Source of the DNA: Rhizodiscina lignyota
Taxonomy: Eukaryota; Ascomycota; Dothideomycetes; Aulographales; Rhizodiscinaceae
Length of the DNA stretch: 64,000 bases
Assembly: GCA_010015805.1 (NCBI GenBank)
Contig: ML978130.1
Coordinates: 930,001 to 994,000, forward strand
Direction of reading: 5' to 3'
The stretch's first letter is position 1. The number at the start of each line of letters is the position of its first letter. Made by a program: the position numbers and the translations under genes. Under the pieces are notes generated by a model. The model was not told the origin of the DNA, made no database searches, and saw nothing but the letters and a program-made list of their open reading frames with translations. Shown piece after piece: positions 1 through 13,077 of the stretch.

Positions 1-440
1 CTGTTTAGCCGAAACTGGCCCCTGGCCCTGGGTTGGCCTCTGCTTCCCCATCTTGAATGGAGATGGCTGGGTCTTCCCAACACTCTGGGTGCCCTTGTCC
101 CCACGCCCGGGTGCTGGTAGCCAGCCACGAGCACCTAGCCATGGGGTACCCGGAACAGTCATGCCGATTCCTCCGGCGCGGACGGCGGGAACTCGGGTAT
201 CACCTCAGAACTCTAAGGGCGATGTGTTCTGCAGAACTTCGGATGCGAAATGAGCTTGCTGACTTCCAAAACTCTTCAAATTTCAACTGCTGACGCCCAG
301 TATTTTGAGCGCCGAAAAGCTTGAGACACAACATCTCGGGCGGCTGTTTGTGCGACCCCGCCAAAAATAGCTGAAGGAAGAAAGAAGAAAGGAGAGGACG
401 CGACGAGAAGAGCTGCGCAGAGCGAAATAATGGAAGGACG
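1..440. other. Left flank, no gene seen
   Basis: No convincing gene is visible in this stretch. The last 100 bases before position 441 are purine-rich (several GAAGAAAG-like runs) and look like the 5' untranslated region of the YIH1-like gene. Short open frames here have no recognisable domain. Confidence 0.5.
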
Positions 441-1334
441 ATGACTAGCTCCACCTTAGAGGACGAGCTCCTCTCTCTCAATTCAATATATGGCGATGAG
501 ACACTCGTCGTAACCTCAAGCTCCGCAGAAGCGGAAGGCGTGGACGCGGTCCTCAAGCTGCCGTCCCATCCGTCCATCTCGCTCCGCCTGTTCTTCCCTT
601 CAACGTACTCCGATGATCCGCCCGCTGTGCTCGGGACGCAATCCGTAGGCGAAGATGTTGCGAAGGGTGGAGGACAAGTCGCTGTGCGCGTCGCAAAGCA
701 CATACTGGAGAAAGTATGGAGGCCAGGCGACGCCTGCATGTATGACCTATGCGAGGAGGTCCAAGATGTGCTGGAGCAGGAGCTGGAAGACGCTCATATC
801 TCTACGCACAAGGACGACATTGAGAATCTACAGGACTCGGCTGTCTCCCGTGAGGAAGTCGCTGCGCCTCAGCAAGGCTCGCTCGATGCAGCGGCACTCG
901 GCGAGGCTCCCGCATGGGTCTTGTCAGACGTCATAACGGAGAAGAAATCCGTGTTCGTAGCTCGCTGTGTTGCGGTGTCATCTGTGGACGAAGCGCAGCG
1001 CTGCATAGCGCATCTCCTAGCGACGGACAAACGTGCTGCGAAGGCGACGCACAACATTTCAGCCTGGCGGATCCGCGCTTTACCTGACTCGGCTGCATAT
1101 CAAGATTTTGATGATGATGGCGAGACAGCGGCGGGCGGGAGATTACTAAAGCTGCTACAGATGATGGATGTTTGGAACCTCGTGGTTGTGGTGAGTAGAT
1201 GGTATGGTGGGATACTACTCGGGCCGGCACGGTTTGCGATCATTAATGAGGCTGCGAGGGGCGCGGTGGTCAATTGGCAGACGATGACTGGGATTGGCAA
1301 GGCTGAGGCGAAGGGCAAGAAGGGGAAGAAGTGA
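441..1334 (+). CDS. YIH1: RWD/IMPACT-family translation regulator (YIH1-like)
   Basis: Single-exon gene for a 297-residue protein of the IMPACT/Yih1 family. Members bind Gcn1 through an RWD domain and restrain activation of the eIF2alpha kinase Gcn2, so the protein would act in the cytoplasm in amino-acid starvation signalling (known for the family, inferred here). Residues about 1-115 look like the RWD fold, starting with the typical LEDELLSLNSIYGDE. Residues about 155-285 are the UPF0029 domain, with the hallmark VSRWYGGILLGPARF and an upstream DDDGETAAGGRLL. The tail is lysine-rich (KGKKGKK). The length matches the family, and the ATG at 441 lies directly before the RWD start. The next gene follows on the same strand after 400 bases. 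Confidence 0.93.
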   Translation: MTSSTLEDELLSLNSIYGDETLVVTSSSAEAEGVDAVLKLPSHPSISLRLFFPSTYSDDPPAVLGTQSVGEDVAKGGGQVAVRVAKHILEKVWRPGDACMYDLCEEVQDVLEQELEDAHISTHKDDIENLQDSAVSREEVAAPQQGSLDAAALGEAPAWVLSDVITEKKSVFVARCVAVSSVDEAQRCIAHLLATDKRAAKATHNISAWRIRALPDSAAYQDFDDDGETAAGGRLLKLLQMMDVWNLVVVVSRWYGGILLGPARFAIINEAARGAVVNWQTMTGIGKAEAKGKKGKK

Positions 1335-1734
1335 AGAAAGGACATGCGATACCCATCTTTCGAATATGCTTCAAGAGGACATGAGATCTGTTAATTTCGC
1401 CCTTCCGGACGTTCATTTATCGGAGATGGATGCCCAGACCGCGCAACTCAAGGCAGCACGCATCTGAGACCAAAGTGCGAGCGTAACGCGGAATAGCAGG
1501 GGTGTTGTCGCCCTTTCAGTTTCCCTTTCAGTTTGCCCTTCCAGACCCCTGTAGCCTCTCTCAAGTCTACAAGTATACCATTGACCCCTCTCACAATTCT
1601 CCGCTCTCTCACCGTTCAAAACGTCTTCTCTTTGGCTCATTCACAGTCACGTGTTCCTTCACCGGTTTTTTAGTCCTACTCATTTTGCCCTTTCAGCTCG
1701 CACTGCAGCTCTACGCCCGACCGCCCTACCAATC
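1335..1734. other. Intergenic, pyrimidine-rich promoter region
   Basis: Intergenic space between the YIH1-like and zinc-finger genes. Around 1512-1545 the unit CCTTTCAGTTT recurs, and 1640-1735 is strongly pyrimidine-rich, as is common just upstream of fungal start codons. No gene is seen. Confidence 0.45.
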
Positions 1735-3245
1735 ATGAGCGACAACGGATACAGCATGCCTGACCTGCAGCACCAGGACTTCTTCGATTGGGAACAGTAC
1801 TACGGATACGATGGCTCGGCTGAAGCGGGAGGCGCTCTTGATGACGTGGAACCTGGGTGAGTTTAAAAAAAAAAGACAGGGGCTGACCGAAGGGCAAAAG
1901 AATCAGCTTCGGACCTCACTGTCCTCCAAATCAGATCACACAAAACCCACCCCCCACAGCCCTTCAGCCGAAGGAGCCCGATCCACCTGTCGGGTCCGAT
2001 ACGCTTACTGTGCGAGCGCCTCAATGGCCTCAGCATGATACCACCATTTCATTGCATCCAACGCCACACGCTTGGCCAATGATCCTGGCAACTGCGCCTT
2101 TTCTGTCTGGTGTCGTTGGAGTGGAAGGCTGGAATTATCCTAAGCCCGACCTCCAATCACCGCAGGAAAGCCTGATTGGGATATCTATTTCGCAATTCGA
2201 ACAGGAAGAGTTTCGATTTGAGAGTGGAGCCAGATTGATCAGCGACGGAAGTCGTGCCCATTCTTCAGAGAAGTACGTGTATATTAACTCAAACCCATGT
2301 ATGTCTTAGCTGACGCGCAAGGGCAGAACCCCAACTAACGAGGAGGGGCTCAAATGCTCCTTCACTGTGTGCCAGGACAATAAGATAACATTCAAGCGGA
2401 AATACGAATTAAAGCGCCATATTCGGACGAAACACTCTAGTGGAGAGAGCCACTTTCTCTGCCCAGTGTCAGATTGTGAACGTTGCAAGAGAGGATTCAA
2501 CCGGAGTGATAAACTGACCGACCACATCAGGCGAGGCCACGACGCTGATGCCTCCTTCCAATGTTTGGAGGAAGAGTGTTCCATGAGGCCAATGACACTG
2601 CCGGAGTTCATAATCCATATTGACCAGTCCAGTATATCTCATACAACCTCGAACGAGTGGAGTAGAGCATTAGATTGTGCCTCGAGATTCGTGCGTTGTC
2701 CTTTGCCCGATTGCACGGAATCATTCAGGTCTCGGAAAAAGGCGCAAAATCATCTCCTGGAGAAACATCTATATCGCGAACGCTGGGAGTCATCTGCAAT
2801 CCTGAAAGAAAGCATGTTTCATTATTCGACGGCCGCGGATTGTTGTCCAATATGCGGTGAGCTCCTCGGGACTGGAAGCTTCAGCCGTCATCTATCGGAC
2901 AATCATTTTCATATCGACAAGCCGCACCTCGAGGCTTGGACGCAGTGTGTTCTTCAGCACCCAGCAACTTCAGGGCATGATGGGCCTCTCGTTACTGGAC
3001 GGCACCTTGATGAATGGAGGATGTACTTCCAGGAAAAGATTTGGTGTACACACTGTAACATAGGGTTCTCACAATGGGAAGGCAAATTCCATCACCTGAG
3101 CATGCTCCGCCCAATGGAAGGGATTCAAGAGCACCGGGACACCATCTGGAAGGCCTTGGAAGACCGCGAGAGGACCTGTTTTGTGAGGACTTCTGTATGG
3201 GATGACTTCAAAGTCAACCTTGAAAATCGCGATGTTTTCATCTAG
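1735..3245 (+). CDS. C2H2 zinc-finger protein, three exons
   Basis: Exons 1735-1856, 1907-2272 and 2327-3245 give a 468-residue protein. Both introns (50 and 54 nt) have good donors (GTGAGT, GTACGT) and CTGAC branch sites. Other acceptors nearby lead straight to stops, which decides these junctions. The N-terminal 170 residues are acidic or polar with no recognised domain. From about residue 173 there are classical C2H2 fingers: one begins KCSFTVC and ends HIRTKH, the next runs CPVSDC to HIRRGH, a third CPLPDC to HLLEKH, a fourth CPICGELLG to HLSDNH, and a looser C-x2-C unit lies near the end. This suggests a nuclear nucleic-acid-binding protein, possibly a transcription factor. I recognise no named orthologue. 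Confidence 0.8.
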
Positions 3246-4291
3246 GTGTCCTCGAATCAACTGTTTACAAGTCGATCTGTGAGCATCTCCAAACAATCCT
3301 GCTCCGATGGGTCGCAATTCAAATTCGGTATTGAGATGCCTTGCTCTTATTATTTTTATTGTGGCGTGGTACCGACTGGAAGCTTCCTTCGCTTGGCTTG
3401 TTGACGGGTTTCCAATTACCTGTACTGTTCTTGTGGAGTTAGGGTCGTTCTAATTGTTGGATATTCCTTTAAAGTTGTTTGTTCTAGATTTAATTCGGTC
3501 CTTTTGGTTCTAAAAACGATAGGTTAATCGCTCGCTTGACCTCTTAAACCCGAATACTTTGAATATTAGATTCCGTACTCCTGAAATTCACTACTATACT
3601 CTATGATGCCGTAGTATTCGCTGTTTGGATTACCTTATCCTATTAGATAAGTATTGAATTGCGCTCTTCCATCATTATGTTCTCCATTTCATGCCATTGG
3701 TAGACGCTAGAGCCTACATGTCTCCACTGGATTACCGAATAGGACTTTACTAATGATGTGGCCAGTTCATAATTAGACTGATAACGAAGTTGTGATGCTT
3801 GGCATGGTGTTAAGGATGCCCCATTTTTATATTGCAGCCGCCTACGCCATGTCGATCAGAACGTCTCACTGATAGCTGCGCTCGCAACCTCTAGATGTGA
3901 AATATCATTCTGGAAATGCTATAAATTGTGTTTCGCAAAGAATTGACGTCGCTCGCGACTCCAAGCCCCCTCTAAAACCGACATGAACAATCTTACGTCG
4001 AGCTCAAGTGTTGAACTGTCTCAGCATCGACAAATCGACACCCTTTTTCGATGCTAGACTACTTATAATGACAGCGTGTGCACGTAGCCAAACTGAATAA
4101 TTGCGTTATTCGTCGGCTCGTCAGGAGTCGTTCATAAGCTGAGGGAAGCAATATCGTAAGACCGTCTCCAAGTTCGACCGACATGTTGCAGCATCTCCAT
4201 AAATGGAAAATCTGCCCTCTACTTTACCTTGCTTACAATAAGCTCCTGAAAATCTCATATTAAGGCTACTTGACACTACAGTAATCCCACG
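3246..4291. other. AT-richer intergenic stretch, no gene seen
   Basis: About 1 kb of lower-GC sequence with many stops in all frames. I see no gene, repeat or RNA. The last 100 bases serve as the leader of the isochorismatase-like gene. Confidence 0.5.
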
Positions 4292-4903
4292 ATGGTCGAA
4301 CTGCAGTCCAAGCCCGCTCTGATCGTCGTGGACATGCAAAATGGCTTCTGCAGTCCGGAAGGCAGCTTCGCCAAACTCGGCTTCCCAGTCGCAGCACAAA
4401 CAGCCATCGTGCCCGCTATTCAAAAGCTCCTCACGGCCTGCCGAGCTCGCGGAATACCCGTCTTCTACTCGCGCGAAGGCTGGAACGAAGACTACTCTGA
4501 TAGCGGGATTCTCCTCGCATCGCAGTTCTTCGCGCCCATAAAGGAACTGAAAGGCTTTATCCGCGACACATGGGACTACGATATCATTGACGACCTCAAG
4601 CCAGCAGCCTCCGATATCATTCTCCACAAGCCGCGCCCCTCGTGCTTCCTGATGACCGACTTTGCCGAGCAGTTGGAGCAGCGCGGCATCAACCAGCTTA
4701 TTGTGACAGGAGTGGGAACAAATGTATGCGTCGAATGCACTGTCAGGGATGCATGGCAGTTGGGTTTCTACACTGTGACGGTCAGCGATGCTACTGCGGC
4801 GGTTAGCCAGGAGGAGCATGACGGAACATTGAGGAATCTGAAGTACTTTGGAGGCACGGCTACTGTGGCAGAGGTCATAGAGGCCCTATATGAGAACAGC
4901 TAG
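4292..4903 (+). CDS. Isochorismatase-like cysteine hydrolase
   Basis: Single-exon gene for a 203-residue protein of the isochorismatase-like hydrolase superfamily (nicotinamidase, ureidoacrylate hydrolase and carbamoylase relatives). The catalytic triad is visible: Asp14 in IVVDMQNGF, Lys113 in LHKPRPS and Cys146 in GVGTNVCVECTVRDA. The Cys loop resembles the RutB/ureidoacrylate amidohydrolase-like branch, but the substrate cannot be told from sequence. There is no targeting signal, so it is probably cytosolic. It converges with the Zn2Cys6 regulator downstream, with 244 bases between the stops. Length is normal for the family. Confidence 0.9.
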   Translation: MVELQSKPALIVVDMQNGFCSPEGSFAKLGFPVAAQTAIVPAIQKLLTACRARGIPVFYSREGWNEDYSDSGILLASQFFAPIKELKGFIRDTWDYDIIDDLKPAASDIILHKPRPSCFLMTDFAEQLEQRGINQLIVTGVGTNVCVECTVRDAWQLGFYTVTVSDATAAVSQEEHDGTLRNLKYFGGTATVAEVIEALYENS

Positions 4904-5147
4904 CCCGATGTACCTGGAATATTGAATTGATTTATTGATGCCGAGACTAACTCTGGCAATCGGGAAGCGCCTTGGTATGAACTGCGCTACAGCACAAACG
5001 CTCCGGTCGCTCCTAGGCCTTTTTCCTGCCCTTAAATTATACGAAGACGAAATTATACGGACAGATCGCAAATTCCCTTGCCGATTCTCATATCCGTGGA
5101 GAAGCAGAAGGGGTATCTCAGACACGTGCTTTCGAAAATCCAGCGAA

Positions 5148-6880
5148 TTAAGTTATGCCCTGTCCAATCAGCGTCTGATCGTCAACCGCATCTCGAAACG
5201 TCTGCATATCGTCAAGGAAGAACAGCGTATCCCTCTGAATCGCCTCATCTTCACCTTGAACAATGGCCTTGATCCAGGCCTTGTTGGCAAGTGCTGGTAG
5301 TTCTGACAAAATCGCTTGATCCAGAGACCAGTTGTTAATGTCTGTAGCCCATATCTCGAACTTGGCGCTGAGTAACAATGTATCCTTGATCGGGTCGAAG
5401 GTGACCATCGAATCCATGTTGTGGGCCCAGTTGATATGGGTGTGTCGCATCAAGAGTTGCAGAATTTCCTTGCCATCCATAACATATGGTACAGTGATGA
5501 AGTAGTCTCGGACTTCCGGCCTAGAACATGTTGGCATTTGGTTAGGTAGGGTTTGATTGGAGCTAATTTACCACGGGATATAGTCAATCCAGGCCGGATG
5601 CGAAATCATAATCTGCGAAGGAGTAGGCTTCATACAGGCCGCGATGCCATGGTAATTTTCTAAGGTCGGGGAGATTTGCCACTAATGGGTTCAGCATCGT
5701 GCGTCAAGACCTGTGGAGAAGAACTACCCTTGCAAGAGGTGCGGTGAGAAGTGTTGTAGCCAGTTTCTCTTCAACACAGAAGAGATCCATGTCGCGAGCA
5801 AGGCCGACTGCCCATTCGCATAATTTCGGGGCTTCAAAAGCTATGGCTGTAGCGTCGAGAAGTTGTGAAGGCTCTATTTTGATGGTTCCAAGGACATCGT
5901 CAATTAAACATCCACTCGCAATGAGCGATCGTCGCTTGCTCACGTAGTCCGTGTAGCGAGCACTGATGTACTCGTTGTCAATGCTATTGGTAATCTGGAC
6001 AGCATGGACCGGGATTGCAAGAGGAAGTTCGGGAGCGCCGTATAGGGCCATCGAGCTGACAACATTGCGCGGAACGAACCAGTACTGCCGTTGAGCAATG
6101 GATTTTTGATTGAGATGTTTCGATTCCGCCCTGTCGCTAATCCTTGTCAACTCCAGAAGCAAGCATGATTTCTCATGCACTTACTGCTCTTCATTCAGAG
6201 CATACTGAGCCATTGACCGGTTGGGCGCAAACTGCAATGTCAGGCTTTGATCTTGCTGACCCTGTGGCGACGCCACCGTCGAGTGCTCCAGGTCGGCACT
6301 GCCGCTGACTGGAAAGGCTTGGTGGCCGGAACCGCCATTTAAAGCGTCTAGTACGGTAGCCAATGTATCATTTATTTCGGCGGGATCTTGCTCTTCTGAT
6401 ATATGGCTTGATTGAGCTGCGATGCCTGTCACCGAAGTTAGGGCGCACATAGCTAAAGCTATTTCCTCGAGGTTGTCCAACCCATCCTGCCGTAGTCGTG
6501 AGGCAATAGCGATTGCCGCATCCCTATCGGAGGCAGAGCAAAGACTACTTACGATGTCTTTGAGCTGCTCGATCTGATTCTTTGCTGCCGCTGCCCGCGT
6601 CAGGCCTGCTTGGACGTCGTAGGTGCATTCGTCCAGTCCCATTTGAATGCATGCAGAGCACATCGGCCGCGCACCATCACACTGTTGCAGGCCATTATCC
6701 ACAGCGCGTTCCATGATTTGAACTACATACCTTGCATTTCCGGCGGCGACATAGTCTGCACGCTGCTATGACGGGAGCCCTCTTACGTGGAGGTATGCGT
6801 TCTTTGCTGGGACGTCTTTTGATTCCCCGCCCATCCCCGGCCCCGGAAACGTTGGGGACAATTGGCTCGAAGTCTCCCAT
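5148..6880 (-). CDS. Zn2Cys6 regulator with DUF3425-like C-terminus, five exons
   Basis: Exons in coding order are 6880-6731, 6681-6185, 6130-5728, 5681-5572 and 5520-5148, giving 510 residues. The four introns are 49, 54, 46 and 51 nt, and all junctions keep frame. The first intron splits the DNA-binding motif. Once spliced, the binuclear zinc cluster is complete (Cys41, 44, 51, 58, 61, 69; ACRLCRRRKCKCDGARP) and is followed by a short coiled-coil-like linker. The C-terminal part (MKPTPSQIMI, WIDYIPWPEVRDY) matches the conserved core of DUF3425-type fungal regulators. The role is probably nuclear transcription control; the target is unknown. The nearest gene, the isochorismatase-like hydrolase, converges on it. 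I chose the first ATG, at 6880. Confidence 0.85.
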
Positions 6881-7811
6881 CGGCACGTTTGCAGTGAATC
6901 ACAACAACAGTCGTAGAGTAAGAGTAAGAGAGCCTTGCATACCTAGGCATCGGGCTGGGTCACGTCATCGGTCAACTTCACTCGAGGTGCAGGCCGGGGT
7001 TGTCTCGCCGATCGACGATGCGTCCCTGGCCTGACCCCAGCGCTGCAGGGTCGATCGCGCCCGCGTCGTTGACATGATTGGTGCATGTGTGTAGGTGGGA
7101 GTTCACATCCATCCAATCGCCACCCAAATCTCCTGAGCATTTTCTTCGCAGGCTGTGATCATCGCATTGTGATGTAGGCACTGCGTGTATGGAGTATGCA
7201 CATACGTACCTAATGAGCACTGCGTACTCTCCAACGCGTCTCCAGCCCAGGCTATGTAGCAGCTCGTCTCATCTCGTACAGGGGCAATGCGCTCCAGCAT
7301 AAGCAGGAGCCCCACCTTTATGAAAACGAGACAGAGGGACGATTCGAATCGCCTCCTGGTCACAGAAGCCGGGGGCAGTCCTGGCTTGAGCCGCACCGCT
7401 CTCAACGACCGCCACCTGCGCCGCAACATCGCAGGGTGGACGTGAATGCGATTTCACACTATGGATCATGCCGGAGACTCACTGCGATGGCTTGAATGGA
7501 ACCGTACAATGTTCAAGTCAATATAAGCCACCTGAGCGTCGTCTCTCTGCCAGGGGCTCTTTCGTTTGCCTGTAGGGCCAGCCTCGTCACCTCGAGTTTC
7601 AGGAAGCCGACGTAGGCCATGGAAAGAGGTGAGCGCATTCTTGAGACTTGTTTCCTTGTATTGTTTGATTCTTATTCCTCGAGTCCGGCTTGTTCATAAG
7701 GTGGATGATGTATGCCGCACCTCCTTCTCATCACCTTCTGCTTGGCGTCTTCAATATCTGCCATATCGTTCTTAGTAGCTGGATCTACCCTCTTTACCCA
7801 TTTCTGTAGTA
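6881..7811. other. Divergent promoter region, no gene seen
   Basis: About 930 bases between two divergent genes. It holds only short open frames with unlikely composition. It should contain the promoters of the Zn2Cys6 regulator (leftwards) and the small membrane protein (rightwards). No clear TATA box was identified. Confidence 0.45.
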
Positions 7812-8447
7812 ATGTCAGGAACATTCGCCCAACATGCCTGGTGCATATACCTCCTTCTCGGCGTTATCGAAGCCGTGGCAGTGCGAGCCGATTTAGGTGT
7901 CCATGGATTGAACAGGAGGGCAGACACAGATGCGGCCACCGATCGCATCGCAGGAATAGCTGGCGGAATTATCGGTGCAGTTGGAGTTACTGTCATTGTC
8001 GCACTATGCTTCTTCTCCCGCCGCATGCGTCTCAAGCGCGAGAGGCAGGAGCGCGCTCAATCCCCCGAACTCCCGACCTTCAACGAAGCCGACACCGTCT
8101 TGCTTTTCTCAGAGCAAAAGTTTGTCCTCGAAGATTGGAAGAAAGATGCACGCACCTCGGTTGTCATGCATGTTTCGCAGCACCCGGCCTTGAATGTCGG
8201 CGAGTCGAAGGAAATACGTGTCGATGGACATACAAGATCAGCATCGAGTTCAAGCGAGAGCTCATCGCAGATGCAGCTAGCCAGACACCCAGCGAACATG
8301 TCCTGGACGGAAGCTCCACTACACAACACCGCAGAGGTTGAGAAAAATTCGATGCGAATCACTGCTGTTAGCCCTAATGATGCGGTGCAACACGGGCAAG
8401 AGATATCAAGACCCACGACTCCATGGCCGGAATCCGACAAAGTCTAA
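7812..8447 (+). CDS. Small single-pass membrane protein, function unknown
   Basis: Single open frame of 211 residues with a type I membrane-protein plan. Residues 1-26 form a hydrophobic signal-peptide-like segment (YLLLGVIEAVAV). A short polar stretch follows. Residues about 47-67 are a Gly/Ala/Ile-rich transmembrane helix (AGGIIGAVGVTVIVAL), immediately followed by a basic stop-transfer run (RRMRLKRERQER). The remaining 140 residues are Ser/Glu-rich, probably disordered and cytosolic. Fungal surface sensors often look like this, but the ectodomain here is very short, so an upstream exon may be missing from the model. No family was recognised. Confidence 0.6.
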   Translation: MSGTFAQHAWCIYLLLGVIEAVAVRADLGVHGLNRRADTDAATDRIAGIAGGIIGAVGVTVIVALCFFSRRMRLKRERQERAQSPELPTFNEADTVLLFSEQKFVLEDWKKDARTSVVMHVSQHPALNVGESKEIRVDGHTRSASSSSESSSQMQLARHPANMSWTEAPLHNTAEVEKNSMRITAVSPNDAVQHGQEISRPTTPWPESDKV

Positions 8448-9160
8448 CGTAACGAGATGTGAACGACAAGAAAGTCAATTCAGCGAGTACATAAGGCCAC
8501 TACCTTCGCAAGAGAGTTGGAAGCATATCTCAAGTTTTGAATCTGCGAGGTTTCGCGTCTGTCGGCAACGAACGCTTCACGCATGATCTAATCCGCGTTA
8601 CCAAGGTGTTCTTTTTCTGAATGTAACACATAATAAAGGTGAGTTCCAAGCGCTCGCAGTGTTACAGGATTATCTAACACTGTCTAGGTGGTCTAATCGG
8701 TTTAAGCAAATAGAGATCAAAAATAATTCAGTCACTCTGGTTTCTTGCACTATCCGGGGGGTGGTGTTTTCACTCAAATACCGCTTTTCCCGCACATTCG
8801 GCCTAAAGTCGGCCTCCGTGTCCCCGTGCAGCCACTGACCAGCCTTACAATTTGCACTTTGTTTTGACTTGTCTAGTTTCTAAATTTGCCCAGGCTTGGA
8901 ATTGTTCTATTTCGTTGATCCGGTGAGCAGCAGGGGCAGCCGATTGCGTCAGTTGTCATGCCAAGAAGTGCTACTCTGCTCTGCTTGCTATTGTTCTCAA
9001 TCAGTGAATGCGGAGCTCGGGAACGCTAGTTTACTATTGTTCACCTTTACCATTGTTCAAGTTTTTCATTGTTAATGTCATATCTAAAGGTAGGTATTTT
9101 TCTTCCGCAGTTCTTCATTTCTTACTTCGTGATGCTCTCTCGTCAACTTCAAGATACCGA
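8448..9160. other. Intergenic region, no gene seen
   Basis: About 700 bases between two genes on the same strand. The part close to 9161 is T-rich and is probably the promoter and leader of the F-box-like gene. No gene, repeat or RNA was recognised. Confidence 0.45.
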
Positions 9161-10587
9161 ATGACTAGGATCAATCAACAACACCTGAAGCACGACTCAC
9201 CCATGGACGCTGAACATCACGACAACATGGAATGCGACTATGCTGACCAGAGGGCTGATCATCCAAGTGACTCTGGTGTGTCTCTTATTCGCGACGATAC
9301 CGTCGAGTCAGGTCGCGATGGCGCTCTGGTAAAGAAGCGACGCGCGAGTAGCGCATTAGAGGACAAGGCACCGAAGGCAATCAAACTGTAAGTGAACTCT
9401 CGTTGTTCTTAATTCACTGTCGCCGATCTATTGCGGACAGTGAGCCTTTCATCACTGGCGCTGGCCGATTAGATACAACAAACATATACTCTCATGTCAC
9501 CAGGGACACGACCGGCAACAAGAATGTGGCGAAGCGCAAGAGGCCCTTCAATATCTTCAACGCCATCATGAGCAAGCCAGCAATCCTGGAAACTTTCGTC
9601 ACCGTCTGCCCCGTCGAGGAACTCGTCTCTCTCTACGCCATATCGAAGGCCTTTCATTATCTCTACAACTCGCACATGACGACATACGTTCTCGCCGCGA
9701 CCCGCCTCCAGACCGGCCAAGACACTGAGAAGATCTTCCCACTCAAGGGCTTCTTTAACACCTGCGGCCCCGACCCAATCCGTCGCAACATCCGCGCAGA
9801 GAATGCCGCGTTCAAGGCAAGGCACGCGACACAAAGCTCAGGCAGCGACCTCGCTACCGCCACTACCGCTCTCTCCGCTCTCTCTCTTCCAGAGAAACCA
9901 CGTTGGATCCCCACGCTGCGCTACCTCCGGATGGTGTCGGGCCGCCACAAAGCTGCCCTCGGCATCATCTACTATCTCTTCAGGGGAGGTGAGCGCCTGC
10001 CAGTCATCCCGGCCGTCAATGCCCTTAAGAAGATGTGGCTCGCAATGGACATCGCCAGCAACGCGAATCGCATCGGACTCATGCACAACCGCGCGTACTG
10101 GTCGAACGAGGAGCTGCGCCTCGCTATGTGTATCATCGAAAAGATCGGGATGTCCTTCAAGTGCCCGCTTCAGCGCGGCCCTCCTCGCGATCCCCTGGTT
10201 GCTACTGAGGATCCTCCGATCACCCTCTGCGAGTTGCTCTTCGGCCAAAGGAGCTTTGTGAGTATGTTCAAGGCAATGGACAAGAAGGATCAAATCAACG
10301 AACGGGATCTCACAAAGATGTGGTCGAACTACAAGGGCACGCCGAGCGCCACGGGTGCTCCAGTTGGATGGCGGGTGATGGGCACTCCCCCTAACATAGT
10401 GGGATACGGAAATCGCCAGAACTGGGGGATGAGCGGCACGGTGGAGCGGCTGCTGCGTGTAGACGAGCTGGTGGCGAAGGAGTGCTTTCGCAGGAAGCTG
10501 AAGTGGGAGGACGTGCATTTGGATCAGGAGATGTTCAAGTACATCGACCCAAAGACTGGCGACCATTTTCCCAGTGCGAACAGATAG
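9161..10587 (+). CDS. F-box-like hypothetical protein, two exons
   Basis: Exons 9161-9387 and 9441-10587 (intron 53 nt, donor GTAAGT) give 457 residues. The first 80 residues are polar and include a basic patch (VKKRRASSA) that could be a nuclear signal. Around residue 110 a helical segment (MSKPAILETFVTVCPVEELVSLYAISKAF, beginning at this point) resembles a degenerate F-box, as in many fungal-specific proteins. The rest has no known domain but shows strong coding bias (GC-rich third positions). A role as a substrate adaptor of an SCF ubiquitin ligase is only an inference. A frame-compatible ATG lies further upstream at 9008 but would add an unlikely Phe/Tyr-rich leader. Confidence 0.75.
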
Positions 10588-10599
10588 TGGCTAGACGGG

Positions 10600-10654
10600 T
10601 TTCCTTTCTCTTTCTTTCTTTCTTTCTTTCTTTCCTTCTTTCCTTTTCTCTTTT
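10600..10654. repeat. CTTT microsatellite/polypyrimidine tract
   Basis: A run of TTTC/CTTT units just after the stop codon of the F-box-like gene. It lies between two convergent genes and probably falls in the 3' untranslated region. Confidence 0.85.
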
Positions 10655-10889
10655 GACGAGACGGTGGTTCAGAATTGGATTAATAGGTCTCTCTTCATAA
10701 GCATGGGGCGAACGTGCTTGGCTCGATTCCAGAGTCAGAGTACGGGTAGATGGACAATATCTCGGACATTCCCATTATACCGTTGCGATAAGCGGACGGT
10801 GATGGACTTGGATATTGCAAGTTGCATGTTTCGATGCTAGAATTAATAATGAGCCAACTCAAGTGTTTTTAAAGACTCTTCGACTGCAT

Positions 10890-11473
10890 CTAAGGTTCTG
10901 ATTGTGGAGCGTTCTTTGGACGGACCAGACCAGTCCTCAGGAAACATTCGTACTCGGTCTCACCAGGCTGTCGAAGGCTTTGTCCGTCTCTGCGCGAGGC
11001 ACGTCGCGGGGTATCATTCGAGTCCTGATTCGCGCCATTCCTTCTGCACAATCACATGTCAATACCATGCAAGATAATAAGGTGAACGTGAATGTGAATG
11101 TGAACGTGTCTTCGGTAAAATTCGTAACGTACGCAGCAGCTTTCTTGGCCCTACTCCGGGGCCTTTCGACAGTTTCTGGGTCTTCATAAACTGTCTGCTG
11201 CTGCTGTTCCTCTGCTTCTGTTGGCTGACTCTCTGCAGGAACTGTACCATCCTTGGCTGCCTGCCCAACATTCTCAGCAATTTGCATCGCTCCCACACCC
11301 CCTGCCACTTGATCAACCTCCCCATTAGTTTGATTCTCATTATTCTCCGCTCCTTCGGCTGCTTGCTGAACGTTTCCATCAACTTGATTTTCATTGCCCT
11401 CTGCCTCTTCATTGGCTGCAGGCTCTGTACCATCATCAGCCCCTGCTTCATCGCCAGCTGCCCATGTCTCGAT
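10890..11473 (-). CDS. Possible acidic C-terminal exons of HAT2
   Basis: Candidate extra exons of the HAT2 gene: 11473-11133 and 11043-10890. They join to HAT2 if its last core exon ends at 11526 through a 52-nt intron (11474-11525, donor GTAGAA, acceptor TTTCAG). The second intron (11044-11132, 89 nt) has a consensus GTACGT donor and a TGTGCAG acceptor. All phases match. The encoded tail of 164 residues is rich in Glu, Asn, Gln and Ala, with a repeated NENQ motif, then turns basic (RPRSRAKKAA). This composition is unlike an untranslated region and is common in acidic tails of histone chaperones. The alternative is that HAT2 simply stops at 11514. Only transcript data can decide. Confidence 0.45.
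11082..11108. repeat. GTGAAY hexanucleotide repeat
   Basis: About 4.5 units of a six-base repeat (GTGAAC/GTGAAT). It falls inside the proposed 89-nt last intron of the HAT2 extension. Read through, it would encode an implausible Thr-Phe repeat, which supports the intron. Confidence 0.8.
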
Positions 11474-11513
11474 CTGAAACATTACAAGAGATTAGCCAGG
11501 AAGAGACAGCGAA

Positions 11514-13077
<1,564 letters not shown>

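Noticed and set aside
7712-8341. A 209-codon plus-strand frame overlapping the small membrane protein in another phase
   Set aside because: Cys/Arg/His-rich composition typical of an off-frame reading; the membrane-protein frame has a coherent plan.
9838-10566. A 242-codon minus-strand frame opposite the F-box-like gene
   Set aside because: Antisense shadow; His/Arg/Ala-rich composition and no splice or start context.
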